From Propionigenium maris DSM 9537 (GTDB taxonomy: Bacteria > Fusobacteriota > Fusobacteriia > Fusobacteriales > Fusobacteriaceae): a stretch of DNA of 64,000 nucleotides. Positions 16,683 through 25,780 of this stretch are shown piece after piece; the first letter of the stretch is position 1, and every line of letters starts with the position of its first letter. The notes under the pieces were generated by a model that saw only the letters and a program-made list of their open reading frames with translations, searched no databases and had not been told where the DNA came from. The position numbers were made by a program, and so were the translations under genes. The DNA lies in contig NZ_BSDY01000004.1 in NCBI RefSeq assembly GCF_027925155.1, positions 124,001 through 188,000 on the forward strand, read 5' to 3'.

Positions 16683-18095
16683 TTACTTTACTCTTACAAC
16701 CTTGAATGAATTAGTTGTTCCAGGCTTATATATCTCATCTCCACAAGATACCACCATGATATCCCCTGATTCTACAAGCCCCATCTCCTTGGCCCTTCTC
16801 TCAGCTGCCTCACAAAACTCCTCTATAGTCCTGATTTCAGGTTCTACTATTGCTGTAGTTCCCCTTGTTAGAGCAAGCTGTCTAGAAGTCTGCTCATTGT
16901 TGGTAAGAGCCAGAATCTGTGATGTAGGGAAGTACTTTCTCAGAGCTTTTGCTGCCCTTCCTGTCTCAGAGGCACTTACAATAAGCTTGGCTCCCAGAGT
17001 TTCAGCTGCTTCCACAGTTCCGTGGGATACTGCTTCAGTTATAGGCATCTTCCCTTCAAACTCCATCTCATATGATGGGATTATAGCATCTGTTCTTTCA
17101 GCGATCTGTGCCATGATAGTCACAGCCTCTACAGGATATTTACCCTTTGCAGTTTCTCCAGATAGCATTACTGCATCTGTTCCGTCGATGATAGCGTTTG
17201 CTACGTCTCCAGCCTCTGCTCTTGTTGGTCTTGGGTTCTTTATCATTGAATCCAGCATCTGAGTTGCTGTAATTACTGCCTTACCTGCCTCATTACACTT
17301 TTCGATCATCATCTTCTGTGCAAATGGTACTTCCTCTACAGGAATTTCTACTCCTAGGTCTCCTCTTGCTACCATGATTCCGTCGGAAAGCTCTAGGATC
17401 TCATCGAAGTTGTCTACTCCCTCTTGGTTCTCTATCTTAGAGATGATCTGGATGTTCTTTCCACCATTCTCATCTAGTACTCTTCTTACTTCTCTTACGT
17501 CGTCACCCTTTCTGATGAATGAAGCCGCTACGAAGTCTACTCCCTGCTCACAACCAAACTTAAGGTCGCTCTTATCCTTTTCAGAAAGTGCTGGTAGGTT
17601 TACAGATACATTTGGAAGGTTTACTCCCTTGTTCTCTCCAAGCTCTCCAGTGTTGTTTACAGTACAGTGAACATTATTACCCTCTACAGCAGTAACAGTC
17701 AGTCCAACAAGTCCGTCATCTAGAAGGATTGTGTCCCCTTCTTTAAGGTCCTCAGTTAGTCCCTCATAAGTTACAGCTACCATGTTCCTGTTTCCTACTA
17801 CACCCTTATCAGTAGTGATTGTGAACTCCTGACCAGCCTCTAGAAGTACGTCATTTCCACCCTCTAGCTTTATAGTTCTGATCTCCGGTCCCTTAGTGTC
17901 CAGTAGGATAGCTATTTTCTTACCAGTTTCTTGCATCACTGCTCTCATATTGTTGATTCTTCCACCGTGCTCCTCATAGTCACCATGTGAAAAGTTCAGT
18001 CTCATTACATTCATTCCAGCTTCCACAAGCTGCTTCAGTGTTTCCTTCCCCTCAGTTTTAGGCCCTATTGTACATACTATCTTTGTCTTCTTCAT
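16683..18095 (-). CDS. pyk: pyruvate kinase
   Basis: PEP + ADP to pyruvate + ATP. Start set at 18095 ([16 protein letters not shown]), where GGGGGAG lies 6 bases upstream, giving 470 residues, the usual length; an earlier in-frame start has no support. Motifs: [27 protein letters not shown], the signature around the catalytic Lys ([17 protein letters not shown]), [12 protein letters not shown], and [18 protein letters not shown]. No extra C-terminal PEP-utiliser domain of the Bacillus type. Fourth gene of accD-accA-pfkA-pyk, separated from pfkA by a hairpin. Confidence 0.97.
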   Translation of the reverse strand: MKKTKIVCTIGPKTEGKETLKQLVEAGMNVMRLNFSHGDYEEHGGRINNMRAVMQETGKKIAILLDTKGPEIRTIKLEGGNDVLLEAGQEFTITTDKGVVGNRNMVAVTYEGLTEDLKEGDTILLDDGLVGLTVTAVEGNNVHCTVNNTGELGENKGVNLPNVSVNLPALSEKDKSDLKFGCEQGVDFVAASFIRKGDDVREVRRVLDENGGKNIQIISKIENQEGVDNFDEILELSDGIMVARGDLGVEIPVEEVPFAQKMMIEKCNEAGKAVITATQMLDSMIKNPRPTRAEAGDVANAIIDGTDAVMLSGETAKGKYPVEAVTIMAQIAERTDAIIPSYEMEFEGKMPITEAVSHGTVEAAETLGAKLIVSASETGRAAKALRKYFPTSQILALTNNEQTSRQLALTRGTTAIVEPEIRTIEEFCEAAERRAKEMGLVESGDIMVVSCGDEIYKPGTTNSFKVVRVK

Positions 18096-18122
18096 AAAAT
18101 CTCCCCCTTTGTTCTTACCAGT

Positions 18123-18157
18123 CAACAAGGGGAGCCTAAACTTAATTTAAGCTCCCC
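18123..18157 (-). other. hairpin between pfkA and pyk
   Basis: GGGGAGC / GCTCCCC arms around an AT-rich loop that can pair further. On the minus strand it is followed by TTGTTGACTGG rather than a T-run, so it looks like an mRNA processing/stability or weak attenuation element between the two glycolytic genes. Confidence 0.6.
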
Positions 18158-18178
18158 TCTCTAACTTAATTTATCTGA

Positions 18179-19144
18179 TTACTTTGAAAGAGTCAGTGCA
18201 AGATCATAGTCCTCTTGCGACAGCCTTCTCTCTCCCTCCCATGCATGGGAGATAGGATGAGTAACCAGTTTGTTACCTTCCATTCCTATCATTACACCTG
18301 ATTTTCCTGCATCCAGGATCTCCACAGCCTTAGCTCCCATCTTAGTAGCTAGTATTCTGTCGAATCCAGAGGGGTTCCCTCCTCTTTGAATGTGAGCAAG
18401 AACTACCGGTCTTATATCTGTATGTACCTTCTTCTTAAGCTCCTCTGCGATCTCAATAGCCGATCCTACACCCTCAGCTACAAGTACGATATCGTGAAGT
18501 TTACCATTTTTTCTTCTCTGAGCGATCTGGTAAGCCAGTACATCGATTGGATTTTCCTGCTCAGGAATCATAAGTCCGTCTCCACCACCAGCTAATGTAG
18601 CGTATAGAGCCAGGTCTCCGGCATCTCTTCCCATTACCTCAACAAGAATTGTTCTCTCATGAGATGTAGCTGTATCTCTTATTTTTGTAATTGCATCTAG
18701 GATCGTATTTAGACAAGTGTCAAATCCGATTGTATAGTCTGTTCCAATGATATCGTTATCGATTGTTCCTGGAATTCCCACTACCTTGATACCGTGCTCC
18801 TTAAACAGAAGGTCCGCTCCGTGGAAGGATCCGTCTCCTCCAATTACTACAAGTCCCTCTATTCCTCTCTTCTTTAGGTTCTCAGCAGCTATTGCTCTGA
18901 TCTTAGGGTCCTTGAACTCTGGGCATCTCGCCGTTAAAAGAGTTGTACCTCCTCTGTCTATGATTCCGCTCAGGTCTCTTCCGTCCATTCTGAAGATTTC
19001 ATCATTAAGCATACCTAGGTATCCTCTTTTTATTCCGTATAGATCTATGCCCTTGCTGAGTGCTACCTTTCCTGCTGCTCTAATTGCAGGATTCATCCCT
19101 GGAGCATCTCCACCACTTGTTAAAATTGCTATACTTTTGATCAT
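18179..19144 (-). CDS. pfkA: ATP-dependent 6-phosphofructokinase
   Basis: Fructose 6-phosphate + ATP to fructose 1,6-bisphosphate. 321 residues, bacterial PfkA length. TSGGDAPGMNPAIRA at the N-terminus; VIGGDGSFHGADLL with glycine after GGD, the mark of ATP rather than PPi use; the catalytic segment GTIDNDIIGTDYTIGFDT; MGRDAGDLA; and QRGGNPSGFDRILA. It lies 30 bp after accA in the same order as in Bacillus-type genomes. Confidence 0.97.
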   Translation of the reverse strand: MIKSIAILTSGGDAPGMNPAIRAAGKVALSKGIDLYGIKRGYLGMLNDEIFRMDGRDLSGIIDRGGTTLLTARCPEFKDPKIRAIAAENLKKRGIEGLVVIGGDGSFHGADLLFKEHGIKVVGIPGTIDNDIIGTDYTIGFDTCLNTILDAITKIRDTATSHERTILVEVMGRDAGDLALYATLAGGGDGLMIPEQENPIDVLAYQIAQRRKNGKLHDIVLVAEGVGSAIEIAEELKKKVHTDIRPVVLAHIQRGGNPSGFDRILATKMGAKAVEILDAGKSGVMIGMEGNKLVTHPISHAWEGERRLSQEDYDLALTLSK

Positions 19145-19174
19145 TTGATTTCACCTCTAATTAAATTATATTAT

Positions 19175-20116
19175 TTATTGGGTAAATCTGCCCATACTTC
19201 TAAATTTATTATATCTATTTGTCAGTAGAACGTCCACACTTAATTCATTCAATTCAGAGATTGATCTTAAAATTTGCTCTTTAAGGTTAATTGCTGAGCA
19301 TTTAGGATCTCTATGAGCTCCTCCTAGAGGCTCCTTTATGATCCCGTCTATTATTTCAAGGTCTAAAAGGCTGTTTGCTACTATCTTAAGGCTCTCAGCT
19401 GCTTCTGGTGCCTTGCTGGCATCCTTAAACAGTATTGCAGCACATCCCTCTGGAGAGATTACCGAGTAAACTGAGTTCTCAAGCATATATACCTTGTCAG
19501 CTACTCCAAGAGCAAGAGCTCCTCCACTTCCTCCCTCTCCTATAACAGTGGCTACGATAGGTACCTTTATTCCAGCCATCTCAAGGAGGTTTCTTGCAAT
19601 TGCCTCTCCCTGACCATGCTTTTCTGCTTCCAGTCCAGGATAAGCTCCCGGTGTATCGATAAGGGTTACAATAGGAATATTAAACCTCTCTGCCATCTTC
19701 ATAAGCCTTAAGGCCTTTCTGTATCCCTCTGGGTTTGCCATTCCGAAGTTTCTGTAGATCTTCTCCTCTACTTCACGTCCCTTTTGATGTCCAATAATCA
19801 TCACTTTTACTCCGTCTATCTTTCCCAGTCCAGCTACTATAGCAGGGTCATCCGAGCAAAGTCTGTCTCCGTGAAGCTCTACAAAATCATCACATAGCTC
19901 CTCAATGTAATCTAGAGTATATGGCCTCTCTGGGTGTCTTGCAACCTGAACCCTCTTCCAAGGACTCAGCTCCTTGTAGATCTCTTCTAGCTTTTTTTCA
20001 TACTCTACCTTAAGTTTTTCAATCTCCCCCGATAGATCTATACCCTTACTCTTTGAAAACTCCTTTAATTCAACTATCTTTTCCTCTATATCTAATATAT
20101 CCTTTTCAAATTCCAT
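19175..20116 (-). CDS. accA: acetyl-CoA carboxylase carboxyltransferase subunit alpha
   Basis: Alpha half of the carboxyltransferase that makes malonyl-CoA for fatty acid synthesis, paired with AccD. Start chosen at the ATG at 20116 (MEFEKDILDIEEKI), with GGAGGG about 11 bases upstream; a TTG six codons earlier is possible. About 313 residues. Coiled N-terminal helices are followed by a crotonase-like fold: VARHPERPYTLDYIE, GLGKIDGVKVMIIGHQKG, VTLIDTPGAYPGLEAEKHGQGEAIA, and IGEGGSGGALALG (oxyanion glycines). accB/accC are not in the window. Confidence 0.96.
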   Translation of the reverse strand: MEFEKDILDIEEKIVELKEFSKSKGIDLSGEIEKLKVEYEKKLEEIYKELSPWKRVQVARHPERPYTLDYIEELCDDFVELHGDRLCSDDPAIVAGLGKIDGVKVMIIGHQKGREVEEKIYRNFGMANPEGYRKALRLMKMAERFNIPIVTLIDTPGAYPGLEAEKHGQGEAIARNLLEMAGIKVPIVATVIGEGGSGGALALGVADKVYMLENSVYSVISPEGCAAILFKDASKAPEAAESLKIVANSLLDLEIIDGIIKEPLGGAHRDPKCSAINLKEQILRSISELNELSVDVLLTNRYNKFRSMGRFTQ

Positions 20117-20152
20117 CTTAAAAAGTCCCTCCAATCAGTTTTATGAGTATCT

Positions 20153-21022
20153 TTACAGTAGATTCCCCAGCAGTGTTGAAATCGTATCCTTCATTTCCTC
20201 TCTCTTAGCTATAACGTCTACCATACCGCACTCAAGAAGAAATTCACTCTTCTGGAATCCCTCAGGCAGCTTCTGCTTGATCGTCTGCTCGATTACTCTT
20301 GGACCTGCAAATCCAATAAGAGCGTTTGGCTCTGTAATAATGATATCCCCAAGCATTGCAAATGAAGCTGTTACTCCACCTGTCGTTGGGTTTACTGGTA
20401 CCGATATAAACGGCATCCCCTTTTCTCTGAGCTTCTCAAGAGCTGCAGAGGTCTTGGCCATCTGCATCAGTGAAAGGATCCCCTCGTGCATTCTAGCTCC
20501 TCCAGAGGTAGCTACAATAACTACAGGTAGATTTTCCTCTACTCCTCTTTCAATGGCTCTTGTAAGCTTCTCTCCCACTACAGAACCCATACTTCCCCCA
20601 AGGAAGGAAAATTCCATAGCTGCAAAACTTACCTTTATTCCATTCATATCACCAGTTCCAGAGATAACTCCCTCATTCATTCCCGTCTTTTCAGCTGTTT
20701 TTATGTACTTGTCTCCATATCCTGGAAACTCAAGAGGGTTCCCCGATGTGAGGTCTTTGTCTAGCTCTACAAATGTTCCAGCATCTATCAGAAGATCTAC
20801 CCTCTCTAGGGCAGTCATACCAAAGTAGTGGTCACAGTTGGTACACTTCTTTAGATTCCCCTTTACATCTATCTTATATAATATTTCATGGCAGCTAGGG
20901 CACTTCTCCCAAAGACCAGATCCTGCACCTGCTCCCTTACTCTCGATTGACTTGGACGTTTTACTTACCGATACCGTTGCATACTTCTTTTTATTTTTTG
21001 AAAAAATTCCCAACACACTCAC
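20153..21022 (-). CDS. accD: acetyl-CoA carboxylase carboxyltransferase subunit beta
   Basis: Beta half of the carboxyltransferase. 289 residues. The N-terminal four-cysteine zinc ribbon is visible (CPSCHEILY... CTNCDHYF, about residues 39-65). The crotonase-like core follows: EFSFLGGSMGSVVGEK, VATSGGARMHEG (oxyanion glycines) and NPTTGGVTASFAMLGD. First gene of accD-accA-pfkA-pyk; its promoter at 21124-21152 carries an operator-like palindrome. Confidence 0.96.
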   Translation of the reverse strand: MSVLGIFSKNKKKYATVSVSKTSKSIESKGAGAGSGLWEKCPSCHEILYKIDVKGNLKKCTNCDHYFGMTALERVDLLIDAGTFVELDKDLTSGNPLEFPGYGDKYIKTAEKTGMNEGVISGTGDMNGIKVSFAAMEFSFLGGSMGSVVGEKLTRAIERGVEENLPVVIVATSGGARMHEGILSLMQMAKTSAALEKLREKGMPFISVPVNPTTGGVTASFAMLGDIIITEPNALIGFAGPRVIEQTIKQKLPEGFQKSEFLLECGMVDVIAKREEMKDTISTLLGNLL

Positions 21023-21123
21023 TCCTTCCGGATTCTTTATTATTACACATGTATTTTTATCTAAATCTTATTTTACACAATTTTATTTTAACTTTCAATA
21101 ATATTTTCATTAGCTGTACATCA

Positions 21124-21152
21124 TATTATAGGTTAAAATAACCTTTTTGTAA
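21124..21152 (-). promoter_or_regulatory. accD promoter with a palindromic operator in the spacer
   Basis: Minus strand TTTACA, 17-bp spacer, TATAAT. The spacer contains the 15-bp palindrome AGGTTA-TTT-TAACCT (21129-21143), exactly between -35 and -10, a classic repressor position. The leader before accD is about 100 nt. The repressor is unknown; a fatty-acid regulator is an inference from the gene controlled. Confidence 0.65.
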
Positions 21153-21362
21153 AACAATCTTACCAATCTCCCTCGCTATTCCTCTAATATTTTCGTCTAT
21201 CTATTATACCTTATAAGATACTCCTATTTCTCAAAAATTACATCAAAATTTATAAGAAAGTATTTATTTTTTCTTACACAATTGAAATTTTCCTGGATTT
21301 TATTTATAATTTGGGATATAACTGTATAAATTATACAAGTTTTTTGAAAGAGGTGAGTAATA

Positions 21363-22070
21363 ATGAAGAAAAGGATGATAATGGGATTTTGTACAGCTCT
21401 TCTTCTTATGACTGGTTGTACAAGTCTGGAAGGTTTAGGAAGTTCTTCAAGTAGCAAGTCTCCTATGTCACAGGAAAGGATCGCCGCATCGGTGGATGTC
21501 AATGATGAGATCTTCGGTATCGGATCTGCTCCCATTGTAGAGAGCGGACAGGGCGTGGCTAAGATGAGGGCCAACAAGGAAGCCAGAGAGGATATCAGAA
21601 AGAAGCTTCAGAAGGAAACGGAAGATGTATTAACAGCTTACCTCGTAGAGATCGACTTCTACAGCAAGAAGATCTCAGATAACGTTATGGAGGACTTGAG
21701 CGAATATATTTCAAACAATATGCTTAACGATACTGAGGAGAAGGATAGCTGGGTTGAAAATGACAGGATATACACAGTTATCGCCATCGACAGAGATGAG
21801 GTTCCTCTAAGGTCCAGAGATACCTTTGTGACTCATATCGACAGCATCATAAAGAAGCTTACAGATCTAAAGGGGCAGATTTTGAATATCCCTATTGAAG
21901 CAGTGCAGAAGGAACCCGTTGTTACAACAAGCGAGAAGGTTGAAGTAACGGAGGAAGCAGCTCCAGTTGTAGAGGAAACTCCAGTTAAGGAAGAAGCTGC
22001 ACCGGCAGAGACTCCTGAAAGTGTTGAACTGTCAGATACAGATGAAGATATTATAGATGTTCAGTTATAA
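21363..22070 (+). CDS. LPP20-like lipoprotein with acidic C-terminal tail
   Basis: 235 residues. Signal peptide with lipobox LLMTGC (lipidated Cys about 19), then a Ser-rich linker. A domain at about 45-160 (IFGIGSAPIVESGQGVAKMRANKEAREDIRKKL) has the pattern of LPP20-type outer-membrane lipoproteins. The last 60 residues are a repetitive Glu/Pro/Ala/Val stretch (TEEAAPVVEETPVKEEAAPAE), probably disordered. Upstream, TTGGGA-16-TATACA (21311-21338) may be its promoter. Probably attached to the outer membrane facing the periplasm; function unknown. Confidence 0.82.
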   Translation: MKKRMIMGFCTALLLMTGCTSLEGLGSSSSSKSPMSQERIAASVDVNDEIFGIGSAPIVESGQGVAKMRANKEAREDIRKKLQKETEDVLTAYLVEIDFYSKKISDNVMEDLSEYISNNMLNDTEEKDSWVENDRIYTVIAIDRDEVPLRSRDTFVTHIDSIIKKLTDLKGQILNIPIEAVQKEPVVTTSEKVEVTEEAAPVVEETPVKEEAAPAETPESVELSDTDEDIIDVQL

Positions 22071-22098
22071 AAAAAAGACAGCCTAGGCTGTCTTTTTT
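22071..22098. terminator. bidirectional terminator between lipoprotein and rluD-like gene
   Basis: AAAAAAGACAGCC, 2-nt loop, GGCTGTCTTTTTT; symmetric A/T tracts serve both convergent genes. Confidence 0.92.
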
Positions 22099-22100
22099 AT

Positions 22101-22967
22101 CTATTTAAGTATACCTAGAAACTTCTCTGGAATATCCAGGTTTAGCTGGATACCATACTTCTCTATATCCACCCAGTGGGAGAAGAGGCACATAGCATGA
22201 TCTGCTCCCCTTCCATACTTGGCATCTCCAGTTATGGGATGCCCCAGGTTAGCCAGGTGAACTCTAAGCTGGTGGGTTCTTCCTGTTCCAAGCTTCCCCT
22301 CTAGGAGAGTTTTGTTCCTTCCCCTCTTCACTACCTTAAAGTAGGAGATGCTTTCCTTGGCCCCCTCCTCATACTCATCCAGTTCCACAACCTTGGTCTC
22401 AGTCTTCTTCAGGTATGATCTTATCTCAAACTCATCCCTCTCCACCGGTCCATCCACAAGGATGTAGTACTTCTTCTCTATCCTTCTCTCTCTCATCTCT
22501 TCAGAGAGATCTCTGGTTATAGGAAGACTCTTGGCTCCTATAATCATCCCAGAGGTAGCCTTGTCTATCCTGTTTATAAAGGTAAACTCCTCTATCTTCA
22601 GGTATGATTTCAGCATCTCAGAGAGGCCGTAGTCGTGGCCGCTTCCCTTGTGCATTACCATATCAGCTTCCTTATTGAAGACAAGGATCTTTTCATCCTC
22701 ATAGACGATTCCCTTCTGGATATACTCTACCTCCCTAGGGGAAAGCTCTATAAACTCCTTCTTCTTGGTTTCTCCACCTGTAGAGAATACCTTTACCACA
22801 TCTCCCTCCTGGAGTCTGTAGTTCTGCTTTACCTTTTTTCCGTTTACCTTGATCTTTCCCTTACGGATCATCTTGAATATTCCAGTAAGGTTAACTCCCT
22901 CATACTTTCTTCTTATAAACTTATCCAGTCTTGTATCGTGAAAATTACTATCTATCTTATATTCCAT
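22101..22967 (-). CDS. RluA-family pseudouridine synthase (RluC/RluD-like)
   Basis: Isomerises specific uridines in 23S rRNA or tRNA. 288 residues. N-terminal S4 RNA-binding domain (TRLDKFIRRKYEGVNLTGIFKMIRKGKIKVNGKKV, about residues 12-55), then the catalytic domain with FINRIDKATSGMIIGAKS holding the catalytic Asp in the RLDKxTSG-type motif (here RIDKATSG), and GRTHQLRVHLANLGHPITGDAKYG. The target site cannot be assigned by eye. Last gene of the envelope operon. Confidence 0.93.
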   Translation of the reverse strand: MEYKIDSNFHDTRLDKFIRRKYEGVNLTGIFKMIRKGKIKVNGKKVKQNYRLQEGDVVKVFSTGGETKKKEFIELSPREVEYIQKGIVYEDEKILVFNKEADMVMHKGSGHDYGLSEMLKSYLKIEEFTFINRIDKATSGMIIGAKSLPITRDLSEEMRERRIEKKYYILVDGPVERDEFEIRSYLKKTETKVVELDEYEEGAKESISYFKVVKRGRNKTLLEGKLGTGRTHQLRVHLANLGHPITGDAKYGRGADHAMCLFSHWVDIEKYGIQLNLDIPEKFLGILK

Positions 22968-22975
22968 TGGTTCTC

Positions 22976-24082
22976 CTAATCTTTAAATACCTTTACACTC
23001 TGAACTATCCCCAGCATCATAAAAGTAAAAATATATGAACTTCCTCCATAACTCATAAGGAGAAGAGGCAGTCCCGTTACAGGCATTATCCCCATTATCA
23101 TTCCCATATTTACAAGGGTATGAAAGAGTAGTATTGCCGCTATCCCAAAACATATGAGCTTCCCATACTTGTCACTTGCATTGGCTCCCATCCTGCATAT
23201 CTGAAGTATAAGGCCAAGGTAGAGTCCCAGAAGGATCATCCCTCCCACAAACCCTGTTTCCTCTAAAAATACAGCTCCTATAAAGTCTGTATGGGATTCA
23301 GGGAGAAACCTCAGCTTACTCTGAGTTCCCTGTAGAAATCCCTTTCCATAAAATCCTCCAGATCCAACCGCTATCATAGACTGTATTACATTCCATCCAC
23401 TTCCCAACATATCCGCTTCGGGATTTAGGAAGGTAAGAACCCTCTGCTTCTGATAGGGCTTCAGCAGGAAGTGAAATGCTATGGGTACCATAGCTATTGC
23501 AGGGACGCTCAAGCCTATTATAGTCTTCCAGTCTATGCCGTTTAGAAAGATGAGCACAGCAAAGAGGAATATTATAACCAGGGCTGTTCCCAGATCCGGC
23601 TGCTTGGCTATAAGAAGAAATATAGGAACTATGTGTATCCCCGAAAGGATCACAGCTTTAAGTCCCCTGAAGTTATCCTTAAACTTATTGGCAAGAACCT
23701 CTGAAAGGGTCAGCACCAGGAATAGCTTTGCAAACTCCGACGGCTGTATATTGATGGGTCCAAGGGGGATCCATCTCTTGGCTCCAAGCCTTGTGGCTCC
23801 AAACACATATACAGACAGAAGGAGTATTACATTGAAGAGGTATACCAGCTTAGAGTACTTGGCATAGGTTCTGTAGTTAATAAAACTAAATCCAAAATAC
23901 GTTGCTACTCCCAGAGCTGTCCATACTATCTCCTTGTATATAAAACTGTTGGTCTTATGATGTGTTGCACTGTACACTGCAAACATACTTACCACAGTAA
24001 TCATGAGAGCGTTTATAAGAAGAGCATGATTCATCTTTCTCACCCTCTTCATTCCCACTCTCAGGCTTCTATTGTTCTTCAT
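22976..24082 (-). CDS. rodA: peptidoglycan glycosyltransferase RodA
   Basis: SEDS-family integral membrane enzyme that polymerises lipid II during cell elongation. 368 residues with about ten hydrophobic segments. Signatures: LGAKRWIPLGPINIQPSEFAKL, KQPDLGTALVI, FLPESHTDFIGAVFLEETGFVGG and GMIMGIMPVTGLPLLLMSYGGSS near the C-terminus. The short length and KRWIPLGPINIQPSEF form fit RodA rather than FtsW. No PBP2/mreB lies in the window. Placed between dut and the pseudouridine synthase. Confidence 0.92.
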   Translation of the reverse strand: MKNNRSLRVGMKRVRKMNHALLINALMITVVSMFAVYSATHHKTNSFIYKEIVWTALGVATYFGFSFINYRTYAKYSKLVYLFNVILLLSVYVFGATRLGAKRWIPLGPINIQPSEFAKLFLVLTLSEVLANKFKDNFRGLKAVILSGIHIVPIFLLIAKQPDLGTALVIIFLFAVLIFLNGIDWKTIIGLSVPAIAMVPIAFHFLLKPYQKQRVLTFLNPEADMLGSGWNVIQSMIAVGSGGFYGKGFLQGTQSKLRFLPESHTDFIGAVFLEETGFVGGMILLGLYLGLILQICRMGANASDKYGKLICFGIAAILLFHTLVNMGMIMGIMPVTGLPLLLMSYGGSSYIFTFMMLGIVQSVKVFKD

Positions 24083-24096
24083 CTACTACCTCACTT

Positions 24097-24537
24097 CTAC
24101 TTCCCTGTATGACCAAACCCACCTGCATCTCTCACTGTTTCCGTTAGCTCATCGCACTCCACAAAGTTCATCTTATATACCTTCTGAAGAACAAGCTGCC
24201 CTATCCTCTCTCCTGGTTCTATGGTATATTCATCCCTGCTGAGGTTTATGAGGATTATCTTTACCTCGCCTCTGTAGTCTGAATCTATGGTTCCCGGAGT
24301 ATTTACAAGGGATATCCCGTGCTTTGCTGCAAGACCGCTCCTTGGTCTTACCTGCACCTCATATCCAAAGGGGATCTCCATCTTGATTCCTGTTGGAACC
24401 ATTGCCCTCTCAAGGCTTCCAAGGGTTACCCCCTCCTCTATATGAGCATAGACATCCATCCCTGCAGCTCCCTCAGTCATATAAACTGGCAGCTTAACAC
24501 CGTCTTCCCTTACAACCTTTACATCCACTCTTTCCAT
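24097..24537 (-). CDS. dut: dUTP diphosphatase
   Basis: Hydrolyses dUTP to dUMP + PPi, preventing uracil incorporation. 146 residues, homotrimeric type. All five motifs are present: AAGMDVYA (I), RPRSGLAAKHG (II), GTIDSDYRGEV with the catalytic Asp (III), RIGQLVLQK (IV) and the C-terminal GGFGHTGK lid (V, Phe stacks on uracil). It abuts the M16 peptidase gene without a gap. Confidence 0.97.
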   Translation of the reverse strand: MERVDVKVVREDGVKLPVYMTEGAAGMDVYAHIEEGVTLGSLERAMVPTGIKMEIPFGYEVQVRPRSGLAAKHGISLVNTPGTIDSDYRGEVKIILINLSRDEYTIEPGERIGQLVLQKVYKMNFVECDELTETVRDAGGFGHTGK

Positions 24538-25764
24538 CTATAGGTCCCCCAGTACTGTATATGAATAATACTTTTCATCAAAGATATGAGCTGCTGCTTT
24601 CTTTATATCTTCCAAGGTAATTGCCTCTATCTCAGCTATTATCTCATCTACACTTCTCACTCTCTTATAAACTAGGTATGAGCTGGCCATCCTGCTCATT
24701 CTGGACTTACTGCTCTCCAGACCAAAGGTAAGCATACTCATAAACTGATTCTTTGCCTTCTGCAGTTCCTCAGCAGTTATTCCCTCTTCCCTTATGGATT
24801 TAAACTCATCCTTTATAAGATCAACTACCTCCATATAGTTTTCCTTGGTAGTTCCAGCATATACAGTGAAGAGTCCTCCCTCCTCATAGGATGAGTTGTA
24901 GGAGTAAACCGAGTATGCCAGCCCTCTCTCCTCTCTTACCTTCTGGAATAATCTTGAACTCATATTTCCACCCAGTATATTTGAGATTATAGAAACTGAG
25001 TACTTAAGATCATCTGTAAGAGAGATCCCCTTTGTATTAAAGCAGAGGTGAATCTGGTTTGTCTCCCTCTTGATAAGGTTTTCTCCTGGATTTATAACTA
25101 TCTCTCCATTGTAGTCCCTTACAATGCCAGCTTCCTCCATTGTACCGATTCCCTCATTCAGCTGAGCCATTACCTTCTCTACATCCACTCTTCCTGCTAC
25201 AGATACTACCATTCTCGATGGAGTATATCTTTCCTTAAAGTAAGCAACAAGCTTCTCCCTAGTCATGTTCTTTACACTGTCCATAGATCCAAGAACTATA
25301 TTTGACTGAACTCCCTTTAGGGCAAAGGTCGCATTTTCCTCGTGCACCTTCTCCTCAGGAATATCCTCATACATCTTGATCTCTTCAATTACTACATTTT
25401 TTTCCTTCTCCAGAGCTTCCTCTGAAAATGTAGAGTTAAGAAACATATCATTTAGTATATCTATTCCTATCTCAAGCTTATTGGAAAGCATCTGTACATA
25501 GTAAGCTGTAACCTCCTTACTTGTGTAGGCGTTGTTCATTCCTCCAGCATTGTCGATTATCTCAGATATCTCCTTGGAGGTTCTCCTCTCAGTCCCCTTG
25601 AACATCATGTGCTCAAGAAGATGTGAGATCCCCTCCTCCCCAGGAAGTTCATTCTTAGAACCTGTAGCCACAAAAACTCCAAGAGTTGCTGAATTTAAAT
25701 TTTCTATATTTTCTATCAATACCGGTATTCCGTTCTTTAGTTTCCTTATCTCTACCTGCACCAC
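24538..25764 (-). CDS. M16-family zinc peptidase (insulinase/processing peptidase-like)
   Basis: 408 residues. The inverted zinc motif HLLEHMMFKG (HxxEH) lies at about residue 47, with a downstream Glu in EKNVVIEEIKMYED completing the site. The C-terminal half is the inactive-domain repeat typical of M16B proteins (RLFQKVREERGLAYSVYSY). Same architecture as Bacillus YmxG/MlpA-type peptidases. GTG start at 25764 with GGGAG five bases upstream. No signal peptide, so cytoplasmic. Lies between lptG and dut. Confidence 0.92.
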   Translation of the reverse strand: MVQVEIRKLKNGIPVLIENIENLNSATLGVFVATGSKNELPGEEGISHLLEHMMFKGTERRTSKEISEIIDNAGGMNNAYTSKEVTAYYVQMLSNKLEIGIDILNDMFLNSTFSEEALEKEKNVVIEEIKMYEDIPEEKVHEENATFALKGVQSNIVLGSMDSVKNMTREKLVAYFKERYTPSRMVVSVAGRVDVEKVMAQLNEGIGTMEEAGIVRDYNGEIVINPGENLIKRETNQIHLCFNTKGISLTDDLKYSVSIISNILGGNMSSRLFQKVREERGLAYSVYSYNSSYEEGGLFTVYAGTTKENYMEVVDLIKDEFKSIREEGITAEELQKAKNQFMSMLTFGLESSKSRMSRMASSYLVYKRVRSVDEIIAEIEAITLEDIKKAAAHIFDEKYYSYTVLGDL

Positions 25765-25780
25765 ATCATCTCCCTGTTAT

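Noticed and set aside
21224-21577. Minus-strand frame over the start of the LPP20-like lipoprotein
   Set aside because: No ribosome site, overlaps the clear lipoprotein signal peptide and its promoter region.
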